Assembly: GCF_965221945.1 (NCBI RefSeq)
Contig: NZ_OZ244925.1
Location: forward strand, 2,170,001-2,234,000
Source of the DNA: Poriferisodalis sp965221945
Lineage (GTDB): Bacteria; Actinomycetota; Acidimicrobiia; Acidimicrobiales; Poriferisodalaceae
Direction: 5' to 3'
Length of the DNA: 64,000 nucleotides
Position 1 is the stretch's first letter; each line of letters starts with the position of its first letter. Position numbers and translations under genes: made by a program. Shown here piece after piece: positions 8,236 to 16,940 of the stretch. The notes below the pieces were generated by a model. It searched no databases and was not told where the DNA came from. It saw only the letters and a list, made by a program, of their open reading frames with translations.

Positions 8236-11079
8236 TCAGGCGACGCGGGCGATCTCGCGTTCGGTATACGTCTCGATCACGTCGCCTTCCTTCAAGTCGG
8301 TGAAGTCGCTCAGACCGATACCGCACTCCATGCCCGCGGACACCTCGGCGACGTCGTCTTGGAAGTGCCGCAACGACTTGACCGATCCCTTCCAGATGAT
8401 CGTGCCGTCGCGCAGGAACCTGACCTTGGCGCCGCTGCGCACGTTCCCGTGCTCGACGACGCAGCCAGCCACGGGACCGACGCCAGAGATGCGGAAGACC
8501 TGGCGCACCTGCGCCTCGCCCACCACAATTTCCTCGAACTCGGGCTCGAGCAGGCCGACCATGGCGTTTTGCACGTCTTCGATAAGGTCGTAAATGATCT
8601 CGTACAGCCGGATTTCGACGTCCTCGGTCTCGGCTGTCTGGCGCGCGTTGCGGTCCGGGCGCACGTTGAAGCCGATGATCGTGGCCTCGGAGGCCGCGGC
8701 GAGCTGCACATCGTTCTCGTTGATCCCGCCGACGCCACGGCTGACGAAGGAGAGCTTCACGTCACCGCGCTCGAGCTTGCGCAGGCTGTCGGTCACTGCC
8801 TCGAGCGAACCGTGCACATCGGCCTTGAGCACGAGGTTGAGCGTGGCTGTCTCGCCAGACTGCACCTGCCTGAAGATGTCCTCCAGCCTCGCTCCGCCGC
8901 CGCTCCCGCCAGCAGTGCCGGCCAAGCTGGCCTGGCGCTGCCAATGCTCGCGGGTCTCGGCCACCTTGCCTGCGGTCTTCTCGTCGGGGGCGACGACGAA
9001 CAGGTCACCTGCACGTGCAACCTCGCCGAGACCGAGCACCTCCACTGGTGTGGACGGACCCGCCTCGCTGAGCGGAGCACCGCGATCGTCGGTCATGGCA
9101 CGCACGCGGCCCCAGGCCGCGCCGGCAACCATCGGTTCGCCGACACGCAGGGTGCCCCGCTGCACCAGCACCGTTGCGACCGGACCCCGGCCGCGGTCGA
9201 GATGGGCCTCCAGCACGATTCCGACAGCCCGGCCCGATGATTCGGCAGTGAGTTCCTCGAGTTCTGCGACAAGCAGGATCTGGTCGAGCAGTTCGTCTAT
9301 GCCCTCGCCGGACATGGCCGACATGGGAACAGTGATCACTTCGCCGCCGTAGGACTCGGGCACGAGGCCCCGTTCCGCCAGCTGGGCGCGCACCCGGTCG
9401 GCGTCGGCGCCGGGACGGTCCATCTTGTTGATGGCGACGATGATCGGCACATCGGCCGCATGTGCGTGGTCGATGGCTTCGGCAGTCTGCGGCATGACAC
9501 CGTCATCAGCCGCCACGACCAGCACGACAACGTCGGTGGCCTGCGCTCCCCGGGCACGCATCGCCGTGAACGCCTCGTGGCCCGGCGTGTCGATGAACGT
9601 GATTCGGTAATCGCCGCGAGAGGTCTGATAGGCGCCGATGTGCTGGGTAATGCCACCCGCCTCGCCTTCGACAACGTTCGAGGAACGAATGCGGTCGAGC
9701 AGCAGTGTCTTGCCGTGGTCGACGTGGCCCATGACGGTGACCACCGGCGGGCGAATCTGCCCTTCGGCGTCAGAAAGGTCGACCTCGAGGGCACGCAGCA
9801 GCTCCTCTTCCTGCTCCGCGCCCGGCTCGGTGATGCGCACTTCGGCGTCGAGTTCGACAGCAAACAGCTCGATCATGTCGTCGCTCAGCGACTGCGTAGC
9901 AGTCACCATCTCGCCCTGTTGCAGCAGGAACCGGACGATGTCGGCGGCGGAGCGATTCAGACGGGCGGCGACCTCCTGGGCCGTTGAACCCCGCTCGATG
10001 ACAATCTCGCCTTCGGGGACGGGTGCGTCGATCGGCGTGTAGGCGGTGAGCTGCTGGGGCTGCAGTTCCTCGCGCTGGCGACGACGGCGACGGCGAGGGC
10101 GCCCACGACCGCGTGGTGCACCACGCGGCCCTCCCGGGCGTGCACCATGCGGACCCGCTGGGCGTCCGCCAGGCGCTGACGGGGCTCCCGCGTGAGGGCG
10201 CCCGCCACCAGGCTGCCCGCCATGGGGACGCTCGCCACCGCCCGCTGGACGGCGGAACCCGCCGGGGGGACCCGAGCGGTAGGGGCCGCCGCTGCGCGGA
10301 GTGGTGCGTGGCGGACCGGGCGGCGGGGGAATCGGCTTGCCCGAACCCGAGCGAGGCGCCAATGGCGGGGGCGGAACCGCGCGGCCGTCGGCAGCCTTCG
10401 GAGGCACCGGCAATCGAGACGGGGGCGGCGGCAGTTCTGGGTTGGCCGCGTCGGAGGGAACTGGTCTCGATGGCGCCACCGGTTCGTCGGTTCTGGCCGC
10501 CGGTCGCTGAAGTGGCGGAAGAACCGGCCGCGCCGATTCTTGGCCGCTTGAAGTGACCAGACGTCGCGGTGGCGGCAAGTCGGGCGGAAGGGTGCCTGGC
10601 GGAGGCATTTCCGGCGGGAGCGGTGGTGCGGACTCGGCTGGTGCCGCCGGCCGAGGCCCTGTTGGCGCAGGCGCTTCTGCGGTAGGAATGGGTTCAGGCG
10701 TCTGCGGAACGGGCTCCGGGGCGGGCGCATATTGCGGAGGTGGCTTCGGTTTGGCCGGGGCGGGCCGGGCCGGGCGAGCCGGGCGAGCGGCTGGTGTGGA
10801 TCGGGGCGCCGCTGCGGACTCTGGGCGTTGTGGCGCGCGCTCGGCCGCAGCGGCGGACTTCGCGGGTGCCTTGCGAGCCTTGCGAGCCCCTGGCTGCGAC
10901 TCTTCACGAATCAGTCCCTCGCGTGCGGCCTTGCGCCGGACGCGGTCAGCCTGAGCGTCCTCCATGCTGGACGAGTGCGTCTTCACACCGATGCCCAGGG
11001 ACTCGCATACGTCGAGCACCTCGGTGAGCGTGATGCCCAGCTCTTTGGAGAGCTCGTGAACGCGGACTTTCTTCGGCAA
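8236..11079 (-). CDS. infB: Translation initiation factor IF-2
   Basis: IF-2 is the GTPase that places fMet-tRNA on the 30S subunit and promotes subunit joining. The 947-residue protein begins with an IF2-N helical domain ('RVHELSKELGITLTEVLDV'). About 300 residues rich in Pro, Ala, Gly and Arg follow, probably disordered. A second IF2-N-like segment lies near residue 370. The G domain has 'GHVDHGKT' at about 451-458, then 'DTPGHEAF' and 'NKMD'. Domains II-IV, including the fMet-tRNA-binding C2 domain, complete the protein. The long N-terminal linker is typical of high-GC actinobacteria. ylxR, which often lies between nusA and infB, is absent. Confidence 0.97.
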   Translation of the reverse strand: MPKKVRVHELSKELGITLTEVLDVCESLGIGVKTHSSSMEDAQADRVRRKAAREGLIREESQPGARKARKAPAKSAAAAERAPQRPESAAAPRSTPAARPARPARPAPAKPKPPPQYAPAPEPVPQTPEPIPTAEAPAPTGPRPAAPAESAPPLPPEMPPPGTLPPDLPPPRRLVTSSGQESARPVLPPLQRPAARTDEPVAPSRPVPSDAANPELPPPPSRLPVPPKAADGRAVPPPPLAPRSGSGKPIPPPPGPPRTTPRSGGPYRSGPPGGFRRPAGGGERPHGGQPGGGRPHAGAPSAPGGRPAGPHGARPGGPRGAPRGRGRPRRRRRRQREELQPQQLTAYTPIDAPVPEGEIVIERGSTAQEVAARLNRSAADIVRFLLQQGEMVTATQSLSDDMIELFAVELDAEVRITEPGAEQEEELLRALEVDLSDAEGQIRPPVVTVMGHVDHGKTLLLDRIRSSNVVEGEAGGITQHIGAYQTSRGDYRITFIDTPGHEAFTAMRARGAQATDVVVLVVAADDGVMPQTAEAIDHAHAADVPIIVAINKMDRPGADADRVRAQLAERGLVPESYGGEVITVPMSAMSGEGIDELLDQILLVAELEELTAESSGRAVGIVLEAHLDRGRGPVATVLVQRGTLRVGEPMVAGAAWGRVRAMTDDRGAPLSEAGPSTPVEVLGLGEVARAGDLFVVAPDEKTAGKVAETREHWQRQASLAGTAGGSGGGARLEDIFRQVQSGETATLNLVLKADVHGSLEAVTDSLRKLERGDVKLSFVSRGVGGINENDVQLAAASEATIIGFNVRPDRNARQTAETEDVEIRLYEIIYDLIEDVQNAMVGLLEPEFEEIVVGEAQVRQVFRISGVGPVAGCVVEHGNVRSGAKVRFLRDGTIIWKGSVKSLRHFQDDVAEVSAGMECGIGLSDFTDLKEGDVIETYTEREIARVA

Positions 11080-11166
11080 GCGGTCGGTCTTTCTTTCGGG
11101 AGTTGAAGCGATGCCCAGCAGGGCTCAGGAAATGTAACGGGGACGCGACGAGACCGGCCATGGGCC

Positions 11167-12417
11167 CTAGGGCGTCGCCGAGTCCGATGGAAGCGTACTG
11201 GGGTCGGTGTGGGCCTCTGCAGGGGTCTCATCGACGGTCTCGCCGACCGGCGCGTCATCGGCTGTCTTGCCGACCGGAGCGCCATCGGAGGTCTCGCCGA
11301 CCTCCTGCTGTTCGTTGACTGCCTCGGACCACTGGCCCGCTGTGATCGCTTCGCCGCCATCGGCGGGAACCCAGGTCTGCTCGCCCGTATCCGGGTTCGT
11401 CACCCACTCTCCCTCGGCCCACTCCTCTCCTGAGTAGCCGGCCTCCTCCTCGGCAATCTGCGTCTCGCTCTTGATGTCGATCCGCCAGCCGGTCAACCGG
11501 GCCGCCAGACGAGCGTTCTGGCCCTCGCGGCCGATCGCCAGCGACAGCTGGTGGTCGGGCACGATGACCTCCGCCACACCTTGTTCGGAGTGGAAGCGGA
11601 CCTCCCGGACGCGAGCCGGGGACAGCGCCTTGGCCACAAAATCGTGGAGGTCGTCGGAGAACGGGACAATGTCGATCTTCTCGCCTCGCAGCTCGTTGAC
11701 GACCTGACGGACGCGGCTGCCGCGGGCCCCGACGCATGCGCCGACCGGATCGATGTTGGAGTCGTTCGACCACACAGCGATCTTCGTGCGATGGCCGGGT
11801 TCGCGCGCGCACGCCTTCAGCTCGACAACACCGTCGGAGATTTCGGGGACCTCCAGCTTGAACAGCTCACGAATAAGTCCCGGGTGCGTGCGCGACACGA
11901 CGATCTGCGGGCCCTTGGCGGTCTTGCGCACCTCCACGATGTATGCCTTGAGGCGGCTGTTCGGCTCTGGCCGCTCGTAGGGCACCTGCTCGGATTGGGG
12001 CAGCAATGCCTCGACGCGACCCAGGTCGAGCAGGGTGTAACGAGCATCGTTCTGCTGGATGATGCCGGTGACGATGTCGCCCTCCCGCCCGGCGTACTCG
12101 TCGTACTTCATGTCGCGCTCGACCTCGCGGATGCGCTGGTTCAGGACCTGCCGGACGGTTTGGGCCACGATGCGCCCGAGATCGTGCGGTGTGTCGTCCC
12201 ACTCCCGCAAGACAGTTCCCAATTCGTCGACTTCCTGCGCGTAAACCGTGATGTTGAACGACTCGTCGATGATGACGTACGCCTGCTCAGCGGCACCCTC
12301 GCGGCGCTTGTAGGCCGATTCGAGGCCGTTCGCGACTGCCTCGAGCAACACCTCGGTGCTCATGCCCTTCTCGGCGGCGAGTGCTTGGAGCGCCTCCATG
12401 ATCTCGGGGCTGTTCAT
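11167..12417 (-). CDS. nusA: Transcription termination/antitermination factor NusA
   Basis: The 416-residue RNA-polymerase-binding factor modulates pausing, termination and antitermination. The N-terminal domain (1-~110) is followed by an S1 domain ('GREGDIVTGIIQQNDARYTL') and two KH domains ('VGACVGARGSRVRQVVNEL' and 'LAIGREGQNARLAARLTGW'). After the KH domains the tail is acidic and partly repetitive ('DGAPVGKTADDAPVGETVDE'), not a conserved domain. The ATG overlaps the rimP stop by a few bases, indicating coupling. Confidence 0.95.
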   Translation of the reverse strand: MNSPEIMEALQALAAEKGMSTEVLLEAVANGLESAYKRREGAAEQAYVIIDESFNITVYAQEVDELGTVLREWDDTPHDLGRIVAQTVRQVLNQRIREVERDMKYDEYAGREGDIVTGIIQQNDARYTLLDLGRVEALLPQSEQVPYERPEPNSRLKAYIVEVRKTAKGPQIVVSRTHPGLIRELFKLEVPEISDGVVELKACAREPGHRTKIAVWSNDSNIDPVGACVGARGSRVRQVVNELRGEKIDIVPFSDDLHDFVAKALSPARVREVRFHSEQGVAEVIVPDHQLSLAIGREGQNARLAARLTGWRIDIKSETQIAEEEAGYSGEEWAEGEWVTNPDTGEQTWVPADGGEAITAGQWSEAVNEQQEVGETSDGAPVGKTADDAPVGETVDETPAEAHTDPSTLPSDSATP

Positions 12418-13028
12418 CGTCCCTGCCTTCCTGGCTTACTGCGAGGGTCTGACTTGCTGTGAGGGGTGCTGCGGGATCCAGGCTTGCGCCGCGGGCGCGG
12501 ACCCCATTCGAATGTTGTGCGGGCCTTGGCGATGTCGTCGAATGGCACCGTCAAGATCTGGCCAATCTCATCCGGTCCGGCTTGGGCGTGGCCCTGCTCA
12601 CCACTGGAAATCTCCTCGACACGTACCGAGACGCCGGAGGGGTCGGATTCCAGAATCTCGCCGACGATACGCCGCCGCGGCGATTCGCTGGTTCGGATCA
12701 CCACCTGCTCGCCGACAGCACCTGCAAAATGTTCTGGGCGGTGCAAGCTGCGCTCGAGCCCAGGGCTGGACACTTCGAGCACGTACCGGCCCTCGATCAC
12801 GTCGGCGGCATCCAGAGCCGCGGACAGCCTGCGGCTCAGTCGGCCGAGTGCCTCAACACCGATGGCGCCCCCGGCCATGGCAGAAGCCAGCACGACCAGA
12901 GTCCCGCCTCGCCATTGCACGTCGTAGAGGGCACAGCCGACCTCGGTCGCCACGGGGCCAGCGAGGTCCGCTATTTCGGAGGGGTGAGCACTTGCGGGGG
13001 CGCGCGAGGCCGCAACGGTGTGAGTCAT
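12414..13028 (-). CDS. rimP: Ribosome maturation factor RimP
   Basis: The 204-residue protein assists 30S maturation. Motifs include 'GCALYDVQWRGGTLVVLAS' in the N-terminal domain, the conserved 'YVLEVSSPGLERSLHRPEHF' (about residues 80-100), and an SH3-like C-terminal domain ('ILTVPFDDIAKARTTFEW'). It ends in a basic low-complexity tail. I chose ATG 13028 because a GGGAGG box lies just upstream; the frame extends to 13103 without conserved sequence. It leads the rimP-nusA pair and overlaps nusA by 4 bases. Confidence 0.92.
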   Translation of the reverse strand: MTHTVAASRAPASAHPSEIADLAGPVATEVGCALYDVQWRGGTLVVLASAMAGGAIGVEALGRLSRRLSAALDAADVIEGRYVLEVSSPGLERSLHRPEHFAGAVGEQVVIRTSESPRRRIVGEILESDPSGVSVRVEEISSGEQGHAQAGPDEIGQILTVPFDDIAKARTTFEWGPRPRRKPGSRSTPHSKSDPRSKPGRQGR

Positions 13029-13224
13029 CGCAACCTCCCTGTCCGCGTAGCCCCAGCCGCCCTCGGGGCTGTGCCTGCGGAACCGGCGCTTGCACCGGAT
13101 CATGCAAGGACGCTTGCGCAGAGCCCACGACCAGCCGAAACTGTCCTGCGGATCCCACGCTACCAGTGCAACCTCGGGGTTCCCGACCGCGGAGCCGGGT
13201 TTGCTGCGCGGCTAGCGGCCCTAG

Positions 13225-13263
13225 GGCCCGAGCGGCCCGTGAGCGAAGCGAACAAGAGCGGGA
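13225..13263 (+). repeat. Dispersed repeat, copy B (39-bp core)
   Basis: This copy shares the core GGCCCGTGAGCGAAGCGAAC plus flanking bases with copies A (6686-6750) and C (28862-28926), with a single mismatch over 39 bp. It is flanked by an 18-bp direct repeat TGCTGCGCGGCTAGCGGC at 13202-13219 and 13292-13309; the second copy contains the ispG stop codon. It sits in the 273-bp gap between rimP and ispG. Confidence 0.85.
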
Positions 13264-13301
13264 GACAACAATCTCGTCAGTGGCAGCCGCATGCTGCGCG
13301 G

Positions 13302-14525
13302 CTAGCGGCTCCGAATGAGGGCAACGCGCTCGGCGGCGTGGTTGACATCGTCACCCTGCTCGCTCGCCTGCGCAGCTCGATCAGCTTCAGCTGCTGCTGC
13401 GGCGCCAGCCTCGGCTCTCCCAAGTGCGGCCTCGACGCCGTCGGCCGCCACGATCTTGGCCCACTTCACCAAAGCCGCGACCATCTCGTCCTCGGGCACT
13501 ACGGCCACGACTTGGCCCTTGACGAACAGGTGACCGCGCGAGCGGCCTGCTGCTATGCCCAGATCGGCGCTGCGGGCCTCGCCGGGCCCGTTCACCACGC
13601 AACCCATGACGGCCACCTGCACGGGCAGGTCCAGGCCTTCAAAGGTTGCTTGTGCCTCCTGGGCCACCGAGATCACGTCCACCTCCGCCCTGCCGCACGA
13701 AGGGCAGGCAACAAGATCGGTACCGGAACGCTCCCGCAGTCCGAGTGCCCCGAGCAGCTGCTGGCCGGCAGTGGCCTCTTGGACGGGGTCGGCTGTCAGG
13801 CTGTAGCGAATGGTGTCGCCGATGCCCTCGTTCAGCAGGGTCGCGATGCCAGCGGTGGCCTTCACCAGGCCGGCCGGCGGGGGCCCAGCCTCGGTGACGC
13901 CGAGATGCAAGGGAAAGTCAACTGCGTCGGCGAGCATCCGGTAGGACTCCACCATCAGCGTCACGTCGCTGGCCTTCACCGAGATCTTGACGTCGTCGAA
14001 TCCCACCTCTTCGAAGTACCCGAGCTCTCGCTTGGCCGATTCCACCAGCGCGGCGGGAGTCAAGCCATAGCGCGCCTCGATGTCGGGATCGAGGGACCCG
14101 CCGTTGACGCCGATGCGGATCGGGACGCCGCGGTCCCGGGCCTCAGACGCCACGGCGCGTATCTGGTCAGGCTTGCGGATATTGCCTGGATTCAGCCGCA
14201 GGCAGGCCACTCCGGCGTCGAGCGCTGCCAGCGCGAGCCGGTACTGGAAGTGGATGTCGGCCACCAAGGGCACGGGCGAGCGGGGAACGATGTGCGCAAG
14301 CGCCTCCACAGCCGCAACGTTGTTCGCGGTGCAGCGGACGATGTCGGCCCCAGCCCCGGCCAGCGCATAGATCTGGGCGAGCGTGCCGTCGACGTCCGAT
14401 GTCTTCGTCGTCGTCATCGACTGCACAGAAATGGGTGCCCCACCCCCGACGGCGACCGAGCCGACGTTCACTTGGCGTGTGTGGCGTCGGACGTAGCGCC
14501 CAGATGACTCAAGCGTCATGGCCAC
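13302..14525 (-). CDS. ispG: 4-hydroxy-3-methylbut-2-enyl diphosphate synthase (MEP pathway)
   Basis: IspG converts methylerythritol cyclodiphosphate to HMBPP using a [4Fe-4S] cluster. The TIM-barrel part starts with 'RQVNVGSVAVGGGAPISVQS'. Cluster ligands are visible as 'CPSCGR' (near 273 and 276) and 'GCVVNGPGEA' (Cys near 308 and the following Glu). The protein is 407 residues with a non-conserved Ala/Glu-rich tail of about 45 residues. It lies beside dxr, another MEP enzyme, with only rseP between, a common actinobacterial arrangement. Confidence 0.95.
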   Translation of the reverse strand: MAMTLESSGRYVRRHTRQVNVGSVAVGGGAPISVQSMTTTKTSDVDGTLAQIYALAGAGADIVRCTANNVAAVEALAHIVPRSPVPLVADIHFQYRLALAALDAGVACLRLNPGNIRKPDQIRAVASEARDRGVPIRIGVNGGSLDPDIEARYGLTPAALVESAKRELGYFEEVGFDDVKISVKASDVTLMVESYRMLADAVDFPLHLGVTEAGPPPAGLVKATAGIATLLNEGIGDTIRYSLTADPVQEATAGQQLLGALGLRERSGTDLVACPSCGRAEVDVISVAQEAQATFEGLDLPVQVAVMGCVVNGPGEARSADLGIAAGRSRGHLFVKGQVVAVVPEDEMVAALVKWAKIVAADGVEAALGRAEAGAAAAAEADRAAQASEQGDDVNHAAERVALIRSR

Positions 14526-14543
14526 CTCTCACAGATCTACCGG

Positions 14544-15785
14544 TCACAGGTCCACCGGGTTGGCGATATCGAGGTACAGCAGCCCCACTGCCAGCAGTGC
14601 AAGTGCGGCGACCACGACGGTGGCGAGCGGCGCAAGTTTGCTCGGATCGATCAAGTATCGGCCGCGACCCCCGCGTTCTCGCCAGCGCTCATAGGTAGCG
14701 ACAGCCACATGACCTCCGTCGAACGGCGGCAGCGGCAACATATTGAACACACCGAGGAAGACGTTCACCAGCGCGAACATCAGCGCGCGCTCGGACCAGC
14801 CCCAAGATGTGTCCGACGCCAGGTCCACGATGCCGTAGACCCCCAATGGGCGCATGCCCAGGTTGCTGTTCGCCGAAGGATCACCGGGCGGCGACACGAT
14901 GCGGTCGACAACGTCGCCGAAATTCGCGAACAAGCCCCAAATGCCTCGTACAGAGTCGACTATTGAGCGCCCAAGGTCGACCAATGCCTGGACCACCGCA
15001 GTCGGCAGACCGACGGTCTCGTAGACGATGACCCACTCGGGCTGAACACCCAAGAGCCCTGACCCAGTACCGGGGTCTGTTGCCAGCTCTGCCTCTACGG
15101 TGCGCAGGACGCCATCTCGCTCGATCTCCAGCGACACCCGCTCGCCGGGTCGGGACTGCACCTGGGACACGAAGACGTCCCATTCCTCGGTGGCTGCACC
15201 GTTCAACTGCACGATGCGATCGCCGGCCTCGATGCCCGCCCCATCCGCCGGGAATGTGACTCCGTCTCGCTGCTTGACCACTTCGGCGACCTGCCAGTTG
15301 TTCCCATCGCGAGTCGGCGCGCCGAGCGCTGCATGCACCACTCCGAACGCGACGAGCGCGAGGCACAGATGCATGAGCGAGCCGGCGCACACGACCAGCA
15401 ACCGGCGCGGATAGGTCTGGGTGCGGTAGGCCCGGCTCTCGTCGCCCGGTTCCACGGGTTCGGAGCGCGACATGCCGATGATGCGCACGTATGCCCCGAG
15501 CGGCAGCGCGCGCAGTCCGAACGACGTCTCTCCGCGTCGGAAGCTCCACAGACGGGGGCCGAAGCCCAGAAAGAAGTCGGTGACCTTCATCCCGACGGCA
15601 CGAGCGGCCGCGAAATGGCCGAACTCGTGCATGAACAGCACACCGGCAAGCACCGCTGCGGCACCTACGGCGAACGGGTAGCTCCAAGCCAGCACCACCA
15701 GCGCCACGAGCCCCACGATCCAGCGAGCAGTGCGCGCCGCCGAGCCTGGCGCCGGGGGTTCCGGCTCGTCTGTGTGGCCCTTCAT
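14544..15785 (-). CDS. rseP: Site-2 intramembrane zinc metalloprotease, RseP/Rip1 type
   Basis: The 413-residue membrane protease probably cleaves anti-sigma factors or other single-pass proteins. The zinc motif 'HEFGH' is at 53-57 in the first membrane region. A PDZ domain follows ('AGDRIVQLNGAATEEWDVFVSQ'). The second catalytic motif is 'FNMLPLPPFDGGHVAV' near residue 355. Two hydrophobic segments close the protein. It sits between dxr and ispG and overlaps the dxr stop by 4 bases. The specific substrate cannot be told from the sequence. Confidence 0.92.
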   Translation of the reverse strand: MKGHTDEPEPPAPGSAARTARWIVGLVALVVLAWSYPFAVGAAAVLAGVLFMHEFGHFAAARAVGMKVTDFFLGFGPRLWSFRRGETSFGLRALPLGAYVRIIGMSRSEPVEPGDESRAYRTQTYPRRLLVVCAGSLMHLCLALVAFGVVHAALGAPTRDGNNWQVAEVVKQRDGVTFPADGAGIEAGDRIVQLNGAATEEWDVFVSQVQSRPGERVSLEIERDGVLRTVEAELATDPGTGSGLLGVQPEWVIVYETVGLPTAVVQALVDLGRSIVDSVRGIWGLFANFGDVVDRIVSPPGDPSANSNLGMRPLGVYGIVDLASDTSWGWSERALMFALVNVFLGVFNMLPLPPFDGGHVAVATYERWRERGGRGRYLIDPSKLAPLATVVVAALALLAVGLLYLDIANPVDL

Positions 15786-16936
15786 GATCGGATTCCCAAC
15801 ACTGCGTCGGCGGCTCGGCAGCGGCCAGCTCGATCAGCTGCGATCACGGCGTCCACACTGTCAGCCGCGGCGCCGTCATGGTGCTGCATCGCGCTGTCGA
15901 TGACGGTGGCGATCTCGTGCCACCGCAGCCGGCTATCCAGGAATGCGGCCACGGCCTCTTCGTTGGCCGCATTGAGCCACGCCGGGGCGGTGCCTCCGGT
16001 GCGGCCCGCCTCGTAGGCAAGGTTCAAGCAGCCGAAAGTGTCGGTATCGGGCAGCTCAAAGGTGAGGCTCCCCAATGCGGACCAGTCAATTGCCCCAAAT
16101 GGCGTCCCGATGCGCTCGGGATAGGCCAGGGCGTAGCCAATCGGGAGACGCATGTCGGGCAGCGAGAGTTGCGCGACGGTGCTGCCATCAGCGAAGGTCA
16201 CCATCGAGTGGATCACCGACTGGGGTTGGATGACCACATCGATCTGGTCGTAGTCCACCCCGAACAGTTCGTGCGCCTCAATGACCTCGAGGCCCTTGTT
16301 CATGAGGGTCGACGAATCGACCGTGATCTTGGGTCCCATCGACCAGGTGGGGTGCGCCAAAGCGTCTGCGACTGTCACCGCACGCAGCGCCGCAGCGCCG
16401 CGACCCCTGAAGGGCCCGCCGCTGCCGGTGAGAATCAGCCGCTCCGGCGCAGACGCTTGGCCGGCGAGGCACTGGTGCAGGGCGCTGTGCTCGCTGTCGA
16501 CCGGAATGAGCTCGGCGCCCGGCACGGCTCGCAACGGCTGTACCAGCGGACCCGCTGCGATGAGGCTCTCTTTGTTGGCGAGCGCGAGGCGTCGCCCGGC
16601 CCGCAGGGCTGCCAGCGTGACGCCCAAGCCCGCGAAACCCACGACGCCGTTCACGACGACGTCGGCTCGGCCTGCGAGATCGGCGAATGCGTCGGGGCCC
16701 GCCAGCACCTCGACGCCCGCAGGCAGCGCAGCCCGCAGCTCCCGAACCAATCCCGGATCGCCGATGCCGACGGCAGCCGGTTTGAACTCGGCAGCCTGCG
16801 CCGCGAGCTCGCTCACCGAGCTGTTCGCGCCAAGCGCGATGGCCCGAAACCGATCTGGCTCGGCGCGCATCACCTCTAGCGTCTGGGTGCCGATCGAACC
16901 TGTCGATCCGAGCACCGCGACCGTCGTCGCGCCCAT
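15782..16936 (-). CDS. dxr: 1-deoxy-D-xylulose-5-phosphate reductoisomerase
   Basis: Dxr makes 2-C-methyl-D-erythritol 4-phosphate with NADPH, the committed MEP step. The 384-residue protein starts 'MGATTVAVLGSTGSIGTQTL', a Rossmann dinucleotide motif. Other hallmarks are 'ALANKESLIAAG', 'IPVDSEHSALHQCL' (substrate/metal site), 'TGSGGPFRG' and 'MGPKITVDSSTLMNKGLEVIEAHELF', quoted here in part. The longer frame to 16999 adds an unrelated Cys-rich leader and overlaps cdsA, so I use ATG 16936, four bases after the cdsA stop. Confidence 0.95.
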   Translation of the reverse strand: MGATTVAVLGSTGSIGTQTLEVMRAEPDRFRAIALGANSSVSELAAQAAEFKPAAVGIGDPGLVRELRAALPAGVEVLAGPDAFADLAGRADVVVNGVVGFAGLGVTLAALRAGRRLALANKESLIAAGPLVQPLRAVPGAELIPVDSEHSALHQCLAGQASAPERLILTGSGGPFRGRGAAALRAVTVADALAHPTWSMGPKITVDSSTLMNKGLEVIEAHELFGVDYDQIDVVIQPQSVIHSMVTFADGSTVAQLSLPDMRLPIGYALAYPERIGTPFGAIDWSALGSLTFELPDTDTFGCLNLAYEAGRTGGTAPAWLNAANEEAVAAFLDSRLRWHEIATVIDSAMQHHDGAAADSVDAVIAADRAGRCRAADAVLGIRS

Positions 16937-16940
16937 GGGC

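Noticed and set aside
7777..9240. 487-residue plus-strand ORF
   Set aside because: Antisense to rbfA and infB, which have clear motifs.
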